A DNA stretch of 40,305 nt from the NCBI GenBank assembly GCA_031269465.1, contig JAISZB010000065.1:1-40305 (forward strand). The letters are read 5' to 3'. A model generated the notes under the pieces. The model saw nothing but the letters and a program-made list of their open reading frames with translations, was not told the DNA's origin and did no database searches. Both the position numbers and the translations under genes were made by a program. The number at the start of each line of letters is the position of its first letter. Position 1 is the stretch's first letter. Positions 25,194 to 33,716 of the stretch are shown here, piece after piece. The stretch is from Clostridiales bacterium. Its GTDB lineage: Bacteria > Bacillota > Clostridia > Lachnospirales > WQUN01.

Positions 25194-25517
25194 GTTGATT
25201 CGGTTTCTATCAGCCTTGCCATCACTGGCTCTGATTTTAATAATTCTCTAATGAAATATCTCGCGCCTATGCTTTAGCTAGGGTTTAGGTCGCAGCTATA
25301 GGTTTTTCGCTTTGAAATACTCAAATGGAATAGCCGCTCTTTTCTTTGACGTTCTGCTTGCATGTTCTGCGGAGTGTTACAGGCTGGTCGTCTTAATGGC
25401 TGTAAAGTTTTCGGATAAGTTTTGCGCATTGGCGGGAGAGCAGCTTAAGCCCTTTCGCTGCATTTTCCGACTTATGCTTTTAAAGCAACCCACTTATTTT
25501 TAGAGAGAAGGAGAAAA
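25194..25517. other. Leader region of kinase 2 with a hairpin
   Basis: Between the repeat and the second kinase-like gene. It contains CCTATGCTTTAGCTAGGG...GCAGCTATAGG (25266-25302), a hairpin followed by TTTTT that may be an old IS605-type end or a weak terminator/attenuator. A 63-codon ORF at 25312-25503 has no ribosome site and no recognisable content. Confidence 0.4.
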
Positions 25518-27938
25518 ATGAATATATGCAAAGGATGCATGGAGAGCTTTGACAAGCCGCACAGCATATGCCCATCGTGCGGGCACGTAGAAGGATCTCA
25601 GGCTAAGGATCCTTTTTGCCTGACTCCGGGAACAGAGCTCAGAAGCCAGTATATAGCTGGAAATGCAATTAAGTCCAATGAATATTCAATATCGTATATC
25701 GGATTCGATAAGGCTGCTCAACGAAAAGTGGAAATTGAGGAATACTATCCAAAAAACCTGTGCGCCCGAATGCCTGGCGAAGCGACTCTAACTCCGCTTC
25801 CAGGCAAAAGGCAGGATCAATACAGGGCCGGACTCAAGGGCTTCACGGATGAGGGAAAGATTTTAGAGAGCTTTAAAAACCCCAGCATCTCTGAAACTTA
25901 TGAAACATTTCAAGAAAACGGCACTGCATACACAGTCAAAGAGCATGTAGAAGGGATAACCTTTGCGGAAATGATGGCGGAGGGGATCTTTCAGTATGAA
26001 CCCGCAAAAGCCATAATGCTGAAGATACTTCATGCTTTGGATGATGCCCATAAGAGGGGCATAACCAATGCGAATGTATCACCTGACAATATTTATCTTT
26101 CAAAAACCGGACAGCTTAAATTAGCAGGCTTCGGAAAAGCCAAGTTCGAGCTCAGCCAGGACCAAATAGGAAACAGCGCCATGGCTACGCCGGGATTCAC
26201 TCCGGAGGAGCAGTATCGCACTTCCGGGCGACTCGGTCCATGGTCAGACGTTTATGCGGCAGGCGCCGTATTTTACAAGGCATTGACCGGCAAAGCCCCT
26301 GGAGAGAGCCTTGCGAGGCTTATGGAAGACGATCTCAAGCCGCCGTCCGCGCTTGGCGCGAGCTTGCCGCAATCTGCTGAAAATGCTATAATGAATGCCC
26401 TGAATGTGCATGTGGACAGCAGGACGCAAAGCGCGCATGAGTTCATAAAGCAACTCGAATCTACCGAGACCAAGCGTGAGAAGGAAAAGGCTCCCGTTCT
26501 ACCATTTCCCTTGTGGATGAGGGTAGCCGGCGCCGCCGCCTGCATTATTGTGATTGGCTCCATTGCCATTTACACGAATAGCGGGGTCAATGTCACGGGC
26601 GTCACATCAGGCGCTTTGGCATATCAGGTGCCGGATGGAAGCTCTTACGTGCCGAACGTGAAGAATAAGACGCTGAGCGAAGCGGAAACGCTTCTTAAAG
26701 ATCAGAACCTTGTCCTTGTTATAGACGGAGAGTCATATTCGGAGAGAATTCCCTTGGACAAGTACCGCATAGTCAAGCAGAACCCGAAGTCGGGCGCCAT
26801 AGCCGCCCACGGAAGTGATGTTGCAGTTACCATAACCGCAGGAAATGAAGCTGTAAAGGCCATCGATGTCAGCAGGACATCTCAGGAGGATGCCATCAAG
26901 TCTCTTGGGAAGATCGGCCTTAAGGCAGAGGTGGTCGAAGCGTATTCAGATGAAGTGCCAGTAGGAGAGGTTATTTCTCAGGATGTTTCAGGCGTGGATG
27001 TCTTAAAGGGAGATATCATTAAGATCCTAGTCTCCAAAGGCCCGGAGGAGATAACGATTCCCAGCTTGATCGGCCTGGACGCCGAAGAGGCGAGGGCAAT
27101 CCTTGAGGAAGCCCGCCTCGTTTTCATAGAAGTCACAAGTAGAACCTCAGAATATCCTGTTGGCGCCATTATATCGCAAGAGCCGGCGGAAGGAGGCAAA
27201 GTGCGGGCGGGAACCGTCGTCAGCTTGACGGTCAATGAAGGAATTCGCTTTGTTGAGGTTCCGAATCTTTTGGGAAGAAATGAGCAAGATGCCAGAGAAG
27301 CGGCATTAGTCGCAGATCTCAACGTAGAGATTTCAAGAGAGGCCAGCTCGACTATTCCTATGGGAAGCGTCATTAGGCAAAGTATCGCCGCTGGACAGAC
27401 AGTAGCTGAATACTCGACTCTTAGAATTGTCGTCTCAACCGGCCCCTCAGAATCAATAGCGGTCGCTCGGACGGCAGCGCCAGCCGCAACCTCAAGGCCT
27501 GCGGCAAGAACCGCGCAGCCATCCACCCAGCCGCCTAGAAGCCAAACCCCAGAACCTCGGACTGAAAGCCCGTCGACTCCAGAACCTGAAGAAGAGAGCA
27601 GGACGGAAGAGCCGACAGAGGCGCCTCCTCTAAGGCCGAACGTCGGGCCAGCTTCCCAGGAGCCGACGACGCTGCCGCCGCTGAGGCCGAATTTGAACCC
27701 GACAAGCTCAGGAAGCACGACGGCGCCAACTGCCAGGCCGACAGCGAACATTACGCTAACCCCAAGGCCGCCTCAGCAACCAACGCAGGGATCTTCCACA
27801 ACTGTTCCGCCAACGAATACGGCCTCTCCTACAAACACGGCGCCGCCATCTCAGCAGCCGACATCTACGCCATACACCCCGTCCACACCTCTGCCCACTG
27901 ATGAGAATACGTCTGGGAGCTCGCTGTATGCAGGATGA
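25518..27938 (+). CDS. PASTA-domain membrane pseudokinase with Pro/Thr-rich tail
   Basis: 806 aa; ATG at 25518 with AAGGAG upstream. Order: zinc ribbon (CKGC...CPSCGH, residues 4-22), kinase-like fold (about 40-315), membrane helix (about 332-352), four PASTA-type repeats (about 375-643, for example VPNVKNKTLSEAETLL, IPSLIGLDAEEARAILEE, VPNLLGRNEQDAREAAL), then about 160 residues rich in Pro, Thr, Ser and Arg that may span the wall. PASTA domains bind muropeptides or lipid II in PrkC-like kinases. Here all three catalytic landmarks are lost: the VAIK Lys is Glu (VEIEEYYP), the HRD Asp is Asn (ITNANVSPDNI) and the DFG Asp is Gly (LAGFGKAKF). It should not phosphorylate. It sits just after the other pseudokinase and may act with it, or as a wall-signal receptor for another kinase. 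Confidence 0.87.
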   Translation: MNICKGCMESFDKPHSICPSCGHVEGSQAKDPFCLTPGTELRSQYIAGNAIKSNEYSISYIGFDKAAQRKVEIEEYYPKNLCARMPGEATLTPLPGKRQDQYRAGLKGFTDEGKILESFKNPSISETYETFQENGTAYTVKEHVEGITFAEMMAEGIFQYEPAKAIMLKILHALDDAHKRGITNANVSPDNIYLSKTGQLKLAGFGKAKFELSQDQIGNSAMATPGFTPEEQYRTSGRLGPWSDVYAAGAVFYKALTGKAPGESLARLMEDDLKPPSALGASLPQSAENAIMNALNVHVDSRTQSAHEFIKQLESTETKREKEKAPVLPFPLWMRVAGAAACIIVIGSIAIYTNSGVNVTGVTSGALAYQVPDGSSYVPNVKNKTLSEAETLLKDQNLVLVIDGESYSERIPLDKYRIVKQNPKSGAIAAHGSDVAVTITAGNEAVKAIDVSRTSQEDAIKSLGKIGLKAEVVEAYSDEVPVGEVISQDVSGVDVLKGDIIKILVSKGPEEITIPSLIGLDAEEARAILEEARLVFIEVTSRTSEYPVGAIISQEPAEGGKVRAGTVVSLTVNEGIRFVEVPNLLGRNEQDAREAALVADLNVEISREASSTIPMGSVIRQSIAAGQTVAEYSTLRIVVSTGPSESIAVARTAAPAATSRPAARTAQPSTQPPRSQTPEPRTESPSTPEPEEESRTEEPTEAPPLRPNVGPASQEPTTLPPLRPNLNPTSSGSTTAPTARPTANITLTPRPPQQPTQGSSTTVPPTNTASPTNTAPPSQQPTSTPYTPSTPLPTDENTSGSSLYAG

Positions 27939-27962
27939 AGCCGAATTGAATAGGTAGATTGC

Positions 27963-27995
27963 AAAAAAGAGTCCGCATAACGGACTCTTTTTTAT
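27963..27995 (+). terminator. Rho-independent terminator after kinase 2
   Basis: AAAAGAGTCCG-CATAA-CGGACTCTTTT with continuing T residues, about 25 nt past the stop. The short loop and A/T-flanked stem could also work leftward. Confidence 0.85.
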
Positions 27996-27999
27996 TATG

Positions 28000-28225
28000 C
28001 TGATGCGCATGTGAAAGCTATGCTTGCGAGTGAGATTGATATCGGCATTTCGCGCTCGCTGTATAATCAAGTTTTAAAAAGGGAATTTTCTAGGTGATAG
28101 TCGCGGATTGATACTGTATCTTCATTGACGTCAAATGTTGAGATTTAGCTGTTTTCAAGGGTTGATTCAACGCTTTCAAACCTTGTTTCGACAATCGCCA
28201 TTATCTATGAAAATCAGTATATATA
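28000..28225. repeat. Palindromic repeat copy K (split, degenerate)
   Basis: GCGAGTGAGATTGATATCGG, CATTTCGCGCTCGCTGTATA and ATCAAGTTTTAAAAAGGGAA at 28028-28088, then a typical right end ATCTATGAAAATCAGTATAT about 100 nt later. Probably one copy with an insertion or two overlapping copies. Confidence 0.5.
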
Positions 28226-28362
28226 GACGCTGGAATAGAGTTAACCGGCATTTATATCCGGCGCATTCCCCTGCCGCCGCATGATTGCGCAATGGACTTA
28301 TGAAAATTGACAGAAATGTTATCGCATTTTGCAATTATTGGTTATCAAATCAACTGCAAATG

Positions 28363-28392
28363 TTGACTTGCACTCTAAAAAGAATGTATACT
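28363..28392 (+). promoter_or_regulatory. Sigma-A-type promoter of the helicase operon
   Basis: TTGACT (28363-28368), an 18-nt spacer and TATACT (28387-28392), about 80 nt before the helicase start. Near-consensus boxes with normal spacing. Confidence 0.7.
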
Positions 28393-28472
28393 TAAATTTG
28401 CAGGCTGATTTTTATTGAGAGTTCCTGCAAATCTGAAAGGAGAAAAAGAATGCGGAAACGGAGGAATTATAT

Positions 28473-30140
28473 TTGATAGATACATCAAATCCTGTAATAG
28501 TGCAAAGCGACATGTCAGTTTTGCTGGAGGTTATGAATCCAAAATTTGAAGAAGCCCGGGATGCTCTCTCAAGTTTCGCAGAGCTTCAAAAAAGTCCTGA
28601 ATTTATGTTCACATACAAAATAACCCCCCTTTCTTTGTGGAACGCGGCTTCCAGCGGCATTTCCGCTGAAGGCGCCATAGACCTTCTGCGCTCATATGCG
28701 AAGCACGAGTTGCCTGAGCTGGTGATAAAGACAATCTTGGACAATGGAAGGAGGTATGGGAAAGTCAGGCTAATCAAGGAACAAGGCTCATTATATCTTG
28801 AGTGTGAAGATGAGAGCGTTTTAATTGAAATAAAGACTGCTTTAAAGCTCCCGTACAGCGAAAGGATCATTGTCAGCCCTCTCTTTAGAGGCCAAATCAA
28901 GCAGATTCTTCTAAAGATGGGATATCCTGTAATGGATCTTGCCGGATACGGCGAGTCCGAGCCATTTAGAATATCGCTCAATGACAGCTTCGATCTGAGA
29001 TGGTACCAAAGCTCCGCCATGGAGGCGTTTTACGCAGGGGGGAGCGTTACAGGGGGAAGCGGAGTCATAGTATTGCCGTGCGGAGCGGGCAAGACTGTAG
29101 TTGGACTTGCCATTATGGAGAAGCTCAGCACAGAGACGCTCATTCTGACTACCGGCCTGACAGCGCTCAGGCAGTGGCGCGACGAGATATTGGACAAGAC
29201 AGCTGCAAATTCTGATGACATAGGCGAGTACAGCGGCGAAAATAAAGAGATTAAGCCTATAACTATAACCACATATCAAATTCTCACCAAAAGAGCCGGT
29301 AAAGGCGGAGACTATGTTCATTTCGATGTTTTCAACAAGCGCAATTGGGGTCTGGTGATCTACGATGAGGTTCATATGCTTCCGGCACCTGTGTTTCGCG
29401 TTACATCCGAGATTCAGTCGAAGAGGAGGCTGGGCCTCACCGCCACCCTTGTCAGGGAGGATGGGCTGGAAGGGGATGTATTCTCGCTTATAGGATCCAA
29501 GAAATATGATCTTCCATGGAAGACTCTTGAAAAGGCTGGATACATAGCGACAGCCTATTGCACGGAGATTCGAGTCAATATGGAAGGCGCGGGCAGGCAT
29601 GAGTATGCAGTGGCGCCTAAAAGAAACAAGTTTAGGATAGCTTCTGAGAACAGAAACAAACTTGAAGTTGTGGAATGGATTTTAGAGGAACACGCAAATG
29701 ATAATATTCTTATAATTGGATTGTATATCGAGCAGCTGAAGATAATAAGCGATAGGCTTAATGTTCCGATAATATCAGGATCTACGAAGAGCGCGGAAAG
29801 AGACAGGCTATACAAGGCTTTCAGAGCAGGCGACATTAAAATTCTCATTGTATCGAAGGTTGCCAACTTCGCTATAGATCTTCCCGATGCCAATACAGCC
29901 ATAGAGGTTTCGGGGACGTTCGGCTCCAGGCAGGAGGAAGCTCAGCGCCTGGGCCGCATACTTAGGCCGAAGCTGAATAATTCGGCCTGGTTTTATACAA
30001 TTGTGACAGATGACAGCGTAGAGATAGAATTTTCAAGCAAGCGCCAGATGTTTTTGACTGAGCAAGGCTATAAGTACAAGATTTTGCAGTATGACAACAC
30101 CTGCAAGCTTGTGAGGGCTGCGTCTGAAGCTTCTGCTTGA
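28473..30140 (+). CDS. XPB/Rad25-like superfamily 2 helicase
   Basis: DNA-dependent ATPase/helicase of 555 aa related to bacterial XPB homologues. The start is TTG at 28473 with CGGAGG eight nt before it. N-terminal damage-recognition-like domain, then SF2 motifs: Walker A VLPCGAGKTVVGLAIM (about residue 198), IYDEVHMLPA (DEVH box, about 296), GLTATLVREDGLEGD with the XPB-type RED triad (about 328), and motif VI EEAQRLGRILRPK (about 489). The short length and RED motif set it apart from RecG/UvrB types. It likely serves DNA repair or transcription-coupled functions. It leads a likely operon with gpsA and the phosphate transporter gene, with gaps of about 95 and 50 nt. Confidence 0.85.
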   Translation: MIDTSNPVIVQSDMSVLLEVMNPKFEEARDALSSFAELQKSPEFMFTYKITPLSLWNAASSGISAEGAIDLLRSYAKHELPELVIKTILDNGRRYGKVRLIKEQGSLYLECEDESVLIEIKTALKLPYSERIIVSPLFRGQIKQILLKMGYPVMDLAGYGESEPFRISLNDSFDLRWYQSSAMEAFYAGGSVTGGSGVIVLPCGAGKTVVGLAIMEKLSTETLILTTGLTALRQWRDEILDKTAANSDDIGEYSGENKEIKPITITTYQILTKRAGKGGDYVHFDVFNKRNWGLVIYDEVHMLPAPVFRVTSEIQSKRRLGLTATLVREDGLEGDVFSLIGSKKYDLPWKTLEKAGYIATAYCTEIRVNMEGAGRHEYAVAPKRNKFRIASENRNKLEVVEWILEEHANDNILIIGLYIEQLKIISDRLNVPIISGSTKSAERDRLYKAFRAGDIKILIVSKVANFAIDLPDANTAIEVSGTFGSRQEEAQRLGRILRPKLNNSAWFYTIVTDDSVEIEFSSKRQMFLTEQGYKYKILQYDNTCKLVRAASEASA

Positions 30141-30235
30141 AACGCATTTTCAGATTGGTCAGGACGCGTCCTGGCTCGGAATTCTCAAGCTTTTATTGAG
30201 CTTCTTAACGTCGGCATTGGGATGGTGGCTTGGAT

Positions 30236-31240
30236 ATGGGCGAAAAGATAGCAGTGCTTGGCGCTGGGGCGTGGGGCATAGCAATAGCCAGCATGCTGGC
30301 TGGAAGAAGCGGCTTGAACGTGCAACTGTGGTCTAGAAACGAGGCTGTCGCAAGAGACATCAATGAAAGCCGCAAAGCCAAGGCGCTGCCCGGCTGTTTG
30401 CTGGATGGGAGGCTTCACGTCTCGACTGACGCCAAAAGCGTGCTTGAAGGAGCTGATGTTGCGGTTCTGGTTGTGGTATCCTTCGGTTTGCGCGGATTCT
30501 TGGCGTCATCGGCGCCTTTTTGGCCCAGAGAGGCGAAAATCTTGTGTTGCACAAAAGGCCTGGAGGAAGACAGCTGCAAGCGCATGACTCAAGTAATACA
30601 GGATGAGCTCGCATTTGTCCCTTTAGACCAGCTGGCTGTCATGTCAGGGCCTAACCTGGCTGGTGAAATTGCGATGGGAAAGCCCGCTTCCACCGTCATA
30701 GCAAGCGAAAGCAAGGAAACCGCGAGAATTTTGCAGGGGATTTTCCACTCAGAGTCATTCAGGGTGTACGTCAGCGACGATGTAGCGGGAGTAGAACTAG
30801 GCGGGGCCATAAAAAACGTGATAGCCATAGCTGCGGGCATATGCCACGGATTGGAGCTGGGCGACAACTCTGTGGCCGCGCTGGCGACAAGGGGAATAAG
30901 AGAGATTTCGCGGCTTGGCGCAAAAATGGGGGCGAAGCTTGAGACGCTTTCCGGCTTGGCAGGAATTGGAGATGTCATAGTCACATGCGTCAGCAAGCAG
31001 AGCAGAAATAGAAGCATAGGCGAGGAGATAGGAAGAGGAGCCCCGCCGGAGCGCGTCTTAAGCGAGCGTAAGTCTGTGGAGGGAATCCACACAGTTAAGG
31101 CCCTTCATAAACTGTCCAAGATGCATGAGATATCTCTTCCTATAAGCGAAATAGTTTACAAGGTGCTATTTGAAGGATTTTCCGCTAAGGATGCCGGCGC
31201 GGTGCTTATGGAACGGGAGCCGCAACCGGAGAATAACTGA
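30236..31240 (+). CDS. gpsA: Glycerol-3-phosphate dehydrogenase [NAD(P)+]
   Basis: Reduces dihydroxyacetone phosphate to sn-glycerol-3-phosphate, the backbone for phospholipids. Rossmann motif IAVLGAGAWGIAIASML at the N-terminus, the GpsA segment SGPNLAGEIAMGKPASTV, the catalytic Lys in ELGGAIKNVIAIAAGICHGL, NSVAALATRGIREISRLG and SRNRSIGEEIGRG. Length 334 aa is normal. I place the start at ATG 30236, seven nt after GGTGG; a TTG at 30230 in the same frame is equally possible. In the same orientation as the helicase and Na/Pi-transporter genes. Confidence 0.93.
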   Translation: MGEKIAVLGAGAWGIAIASMLAGRSGLNVQLWSRNEAVARDINESRKAKALPGCLLDGRLHVSTDAKSVLEGADVAVLVVVSFGLRGFLASSAPFWPREAKILCCTKGLEEDSCKRMTQVIQDELAFVPLDQLAVMSGPNLAGEIAMGKPASTVIASESKETARILQGIFHSESFRVYVSDDVAGVELGGAIKNVIAIAAGICHGLELGDNSVAALATRGIREISRLGAKMGAKLETLSGLAGIGDVIVTCVSKQSRNRSIGEEIGRGAPPERVLSERKSVEGIHTVKALHKLSKMHEISLPISEIVYKVLFEGFSAKDAGAVLMEREPQPENN

Positions 31241-31289
31241 AGAATTGTCGGAGGCAAGGCAGCATGCAGTTGCATAATTGGGGGATTTT

Positions 31290-33095
31290 ATGACATTTTT
31301 TGGTTTACTTACACTGCTAGGCGGTGTTGGGCTTTTCCTCTACGGCATGTCGGTTATGGGCGCCGGTCTTGAGAAAATAGCAGGGGGAAAAACCGAAAGC
31401 ATTCTGAAAAAATTGACGTCGTCTATATTTAGAGGCGTGTTGTTGGGAACAGTCGTCACAGCGATCATTCAATCTTCATCAGCTACGACTGTCATCGTGA
31501 TCGGCTTGGTCAACAGCGGTATCATGAAATTCACCCAGGCGCTCGGCATTATCATGGGAGCCAATATAGGAACTACTGTGACAGGTCAAATAATAAGGCT
31601 GTCAGATCTGTCCAGCGACAATTTCTTCGTAAAGCTTGTAAAGCCTTCTTCGCTGGCTCCGATGAGCATAATTGCAGGAATTGTGCTAACCATGTTCTTT
31701 AAAAAAGCCAAACAGAAAAATATCGGTCAGATTCTGCTAGGATTCGGAGTTCTTTTCATCGGGATGCTGACGATGGAATCATCTGTTGCTCCTTTGAAGG
31801 ATTCTCCTCTCTTCCTTGAGCTTTTCTCAAAATTTCAAAACCCTTTTCTAGGGGTTTTAGTTGGCACTGTAGTGACAGGAATAATCCAGTCGTCTTCAGC
31901 CTCAATAGGCATTCTTCAAGCGCTTACCTCTACCAGCGCCGTTACATGGGCGATTGCGGTGCCTATAATACTCGGCCAGAATATAGGAACCTGCGTAACT
32001 GGCCTCATTGCATCCATAGGCGCATCCAGATCTGCTAAGAGAGTTGCTTTCAGCCATGTATATTTCAATCTCATAGGCACGGCGATTTTTCTCATAGCAA
32101 TATATAGCCTGAAAGCTCTGGTCAATATTCCATTTTGGCATAATGCCATGAATATGGGCGACATAGCCAATTTCCATACTTTATTCAACATTGCGACGAC
32201 TTTGATTTTCCTTCCTTTCAGCGGGCTCCTTGCAAAGCTCAGCTACAAGACTGTCCCTGAGGATGAGGAAGAAAGGCATCCTGAGCTTGATGTGATTGTT
32301 CTTGACGAACGCCTTTATGCATCCCCTTCAATGGCGATAGCCCATGCGCGAAGCGCTGTGGCTGGAATGGCTGAGCTGGCGGCTATGATTCAAAAAAAGG
32401 CGTTGAGCATCATGATGACTAATGATCTCGAAGAGATGGATTTAGCTAATAAAAGGGAAAATCTCATAGATTCCCTTGAAGTGTCCATAACTAATTATCT
32501 AGTTGGAATCGCCAAGCTTGATCTTACAGAGGACGAAGGGCTGCAGGCAGCCACTCTCATCTCTTTTATCAATGAATTCGAGCGGATCGGCGATCGAGCA
32601 ATCAATATAATTCAACGCGCAGGCGAAATGACGGACAAGAGGATTTCATTCTCTGAAGAGGCCGTAACAGAGATTAAAATTCTTGACAGCGCGGTTAATG
32701 AAGTATGCGGGCTGGCCATCGACGCCTTTAAGAACCACAGCACTGATTCAGCCGAAAGAGTTGAGCCTCTGGAAGAGACTGTCGATGAAATTGTGGAGAC
32801 AATACATGATCGGCACATACTTCGTCTGAAAGACGGTTCCTGCAGCATAGAAGCAGGGGTTGTGTTCCTTGAAGCCCTGAACAACTACGAGAGGGTTTCA
32901 GATCACTGTTCCAATGTCGCAGCAAAAATACTCAGCAGCATCCAGCCGATGCCGGATCCGCATACGCTTCTCAGGGAGCTTCATGAAGGTCATCAGGAAG
33001 TTTATATGAAGCTTTTATCGGAATATGAAAAGAAGTACGCTCTTCCCGCTTTCGAGAGAGCCAAGAGGCAGCAAAACGAAAGCAAGCCTCATTGA
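31290..33095 (+). CDS. Na+/phosphate cotransporter with PhoU-like domain
   Basis: NptA/PNaS-family sodium-driven phosphate transporter of 601 aa. Two inverted membrane halves each carry the signature Q-S-S-S-A: TAIIQSSSATTVIVIGLVNS with GANIGTTVTG, and TGIIQSSSASIGILQAL with GQNIGTCVTG. The C-terminal 230 residues are helical and PhoU-like (FINEFERIGDRAINIIQR; ALNNYERVSDHCSNVAAKIL). The ATG at 31290 follows TTGGGGGA; the TTG at 31278 lies within that ribosome site and is less likely. A terminator follows directly. PhoU-like tails are usual in this family and probably sense or gate phosphate uptake. Confidence 0.9.
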   Translation: MTFFGLLTLLGGVGLFLYGMSVMGAGLEKIAGGKTESILKKLTSSIFRGVLLGTVVTAIIQSSSATTVIVIGLVNSGIMKFTQALGIIMGANIGTTVTGQIIRLSDLSSDNFFVKLVKPSSLAPMSIIAGIVLTMFFKKAKQKNIGQILLGFGVLFIGMLTMESSVAPLKDSPLFLELFSKFQNPFLGVLVGTVVTGIIQSSSASIGILQALTSTSAVTWAIAVPIILGQNIGTCVTGLIASIGASRSAKRVAFSHVYFNLIGTAIFLIAIYSLKALVNIPFWHNAMNMGDIANFHTLFNIATTLIFLPFSGLLAKLSYKTVPEDEEERHPELDVIVLDERLYASPSMAIAHARSAVAGMAELAAMIQKKALSIMMTNDLEEMDLANKRENLIDSLEVSITNYLVGIAKLDLTEDEGLQAATLISFINEFERIGDRAINIIQRAGEMTDKRISFSEEAVTEIKILDSAVNEVCGLAIDAFKNHSTDSAERVEPLEETVDEIVETIHDRHILRLKDGSCSIEAGVVFLEALNNYERVSDHCSNVAAKILSSIQPMPDPHTLLRELHEGHQEVYMKLLSEYEKKYALPAFERAKRQQNESKPH

Positions 33096-33103
33096 GATAT
33101 AAA

Positions 33104-33140
33104 TAGCCGCTGCAAAGCCTAAAGCTTGCAACGGCTTTTT
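33104..33140 (+). terminator. Rho-independent terminator after the phosphate transporter
   Basis: AGCCGCTGCAA pairs with TTGCAACGGCT (one mismatch) and is followed by TTTTATT, ten nt past the transporter stop. Confidence 0.8.
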
Positions 33141-33264
33141 ATTGCGCAATTCAAGCAGAGCGGGCTTCCGACAGGGATATCTTGTAAGGGAATACTTGAT
33201 GCTCTCTTCCCCGGATTTTGCGAGGCTGAATGCGGTCGGCATTTGTCAGCTGGAAGAATGCTAT

Positions 33265-33381
33265 TATACCGATTTTCATCAAATGTTCCTTTTTTTGTTG
33301 ATTATCCACAGAGAGGTAAGAAAGGCCAATATCAATCGCACTCGCTGTACATTCACCCAAAATAGGCTCTCCATTAGTATA
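33265..33381. repeat. Palindromic repeat copy L
   Basis: Left half near perfect: TATACCGATTTTCATCAAAT, GTTCCTTTTTTTGTTGATTA, TCCA. The centre has CAATATCAATCGCACTCGCT, and the right end is decayed (CATTAGTATA). Confidence 0.75.
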
Positions 33382-33547
33382 GGATGAACCTATGCTCGAT
33401 CATATATTTTAAGTATTACTCTATAGCATATAATTCATGGTATAGTTAATGGAAATAAATTATAAACGGCTCAAGCATTACTTCCAAATGGAAGATTTTT
33501 CTCTGTTGGATAAAGAAGAGCAGGTGAGGCATGAAAATCAATTGGAA

Positions 33548-33676
33548 CTGTGATTTGCATACGAGCGTTCCTATTTGGAGCTTGACAGTACAGCGAGAGA
33601 TAAAGTCAGATATCGGCATTTCTCATTCTGAAAGTGCATAATAAAGATTCAATGTAGGTGCATTAGCTGAAATCGC
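33548..33676. repeat. Palindromic repeat copy M (degenerate)
   Basis: CTGTGATTTGCATACGAGCG, TTCCTATTTGGAGCTTGACA, GTACAGCGAGAG, AGATATCGGCATTTCTCATT, then GTAGGTGCATTAGCTGAAAT. Ends about 40 nt before metF. Confidence 0.65.
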
Positions 33677-33716
33677 TACTGAGCAAGAGCTTTAAACAAT
33701 AAAAAGGATGTGAGCC

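Larger units (their letters stand above)
27939..28472. other. Intergenic stretch: terminator, repeat, promoter
   Basis: 534 nt holding the kinase 2 terminator, a degenerate palindromic repeat (about 28000-28225) and the promoter of the helicase operon at 28363-28392. I see no gene. Confidence 0.6.
33141..33716. other. Intergenic stretch with two palindromic repeats
   Basis: Between the phosphate transporter terminator and metF. Repeats at 33265-33381 and 33548-33676; the remainder is AT-rich with no gene seen. The metF promoter must lie here but is not obvious. Confidence 0.5.

Noticed and set aside
25312..25503. 63-codon ORF before kinase 2
   Set aside because: No ribosome site, composition like the non-coding leader, no recognisable motif.
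13181..33676. CRISPR array or integron cassette array from the repeats
   Set aside because: Repeats are long imperfect palindromes separated by kilobases with unrelated genes; no short regular spacers, and no convincing attC core sites.
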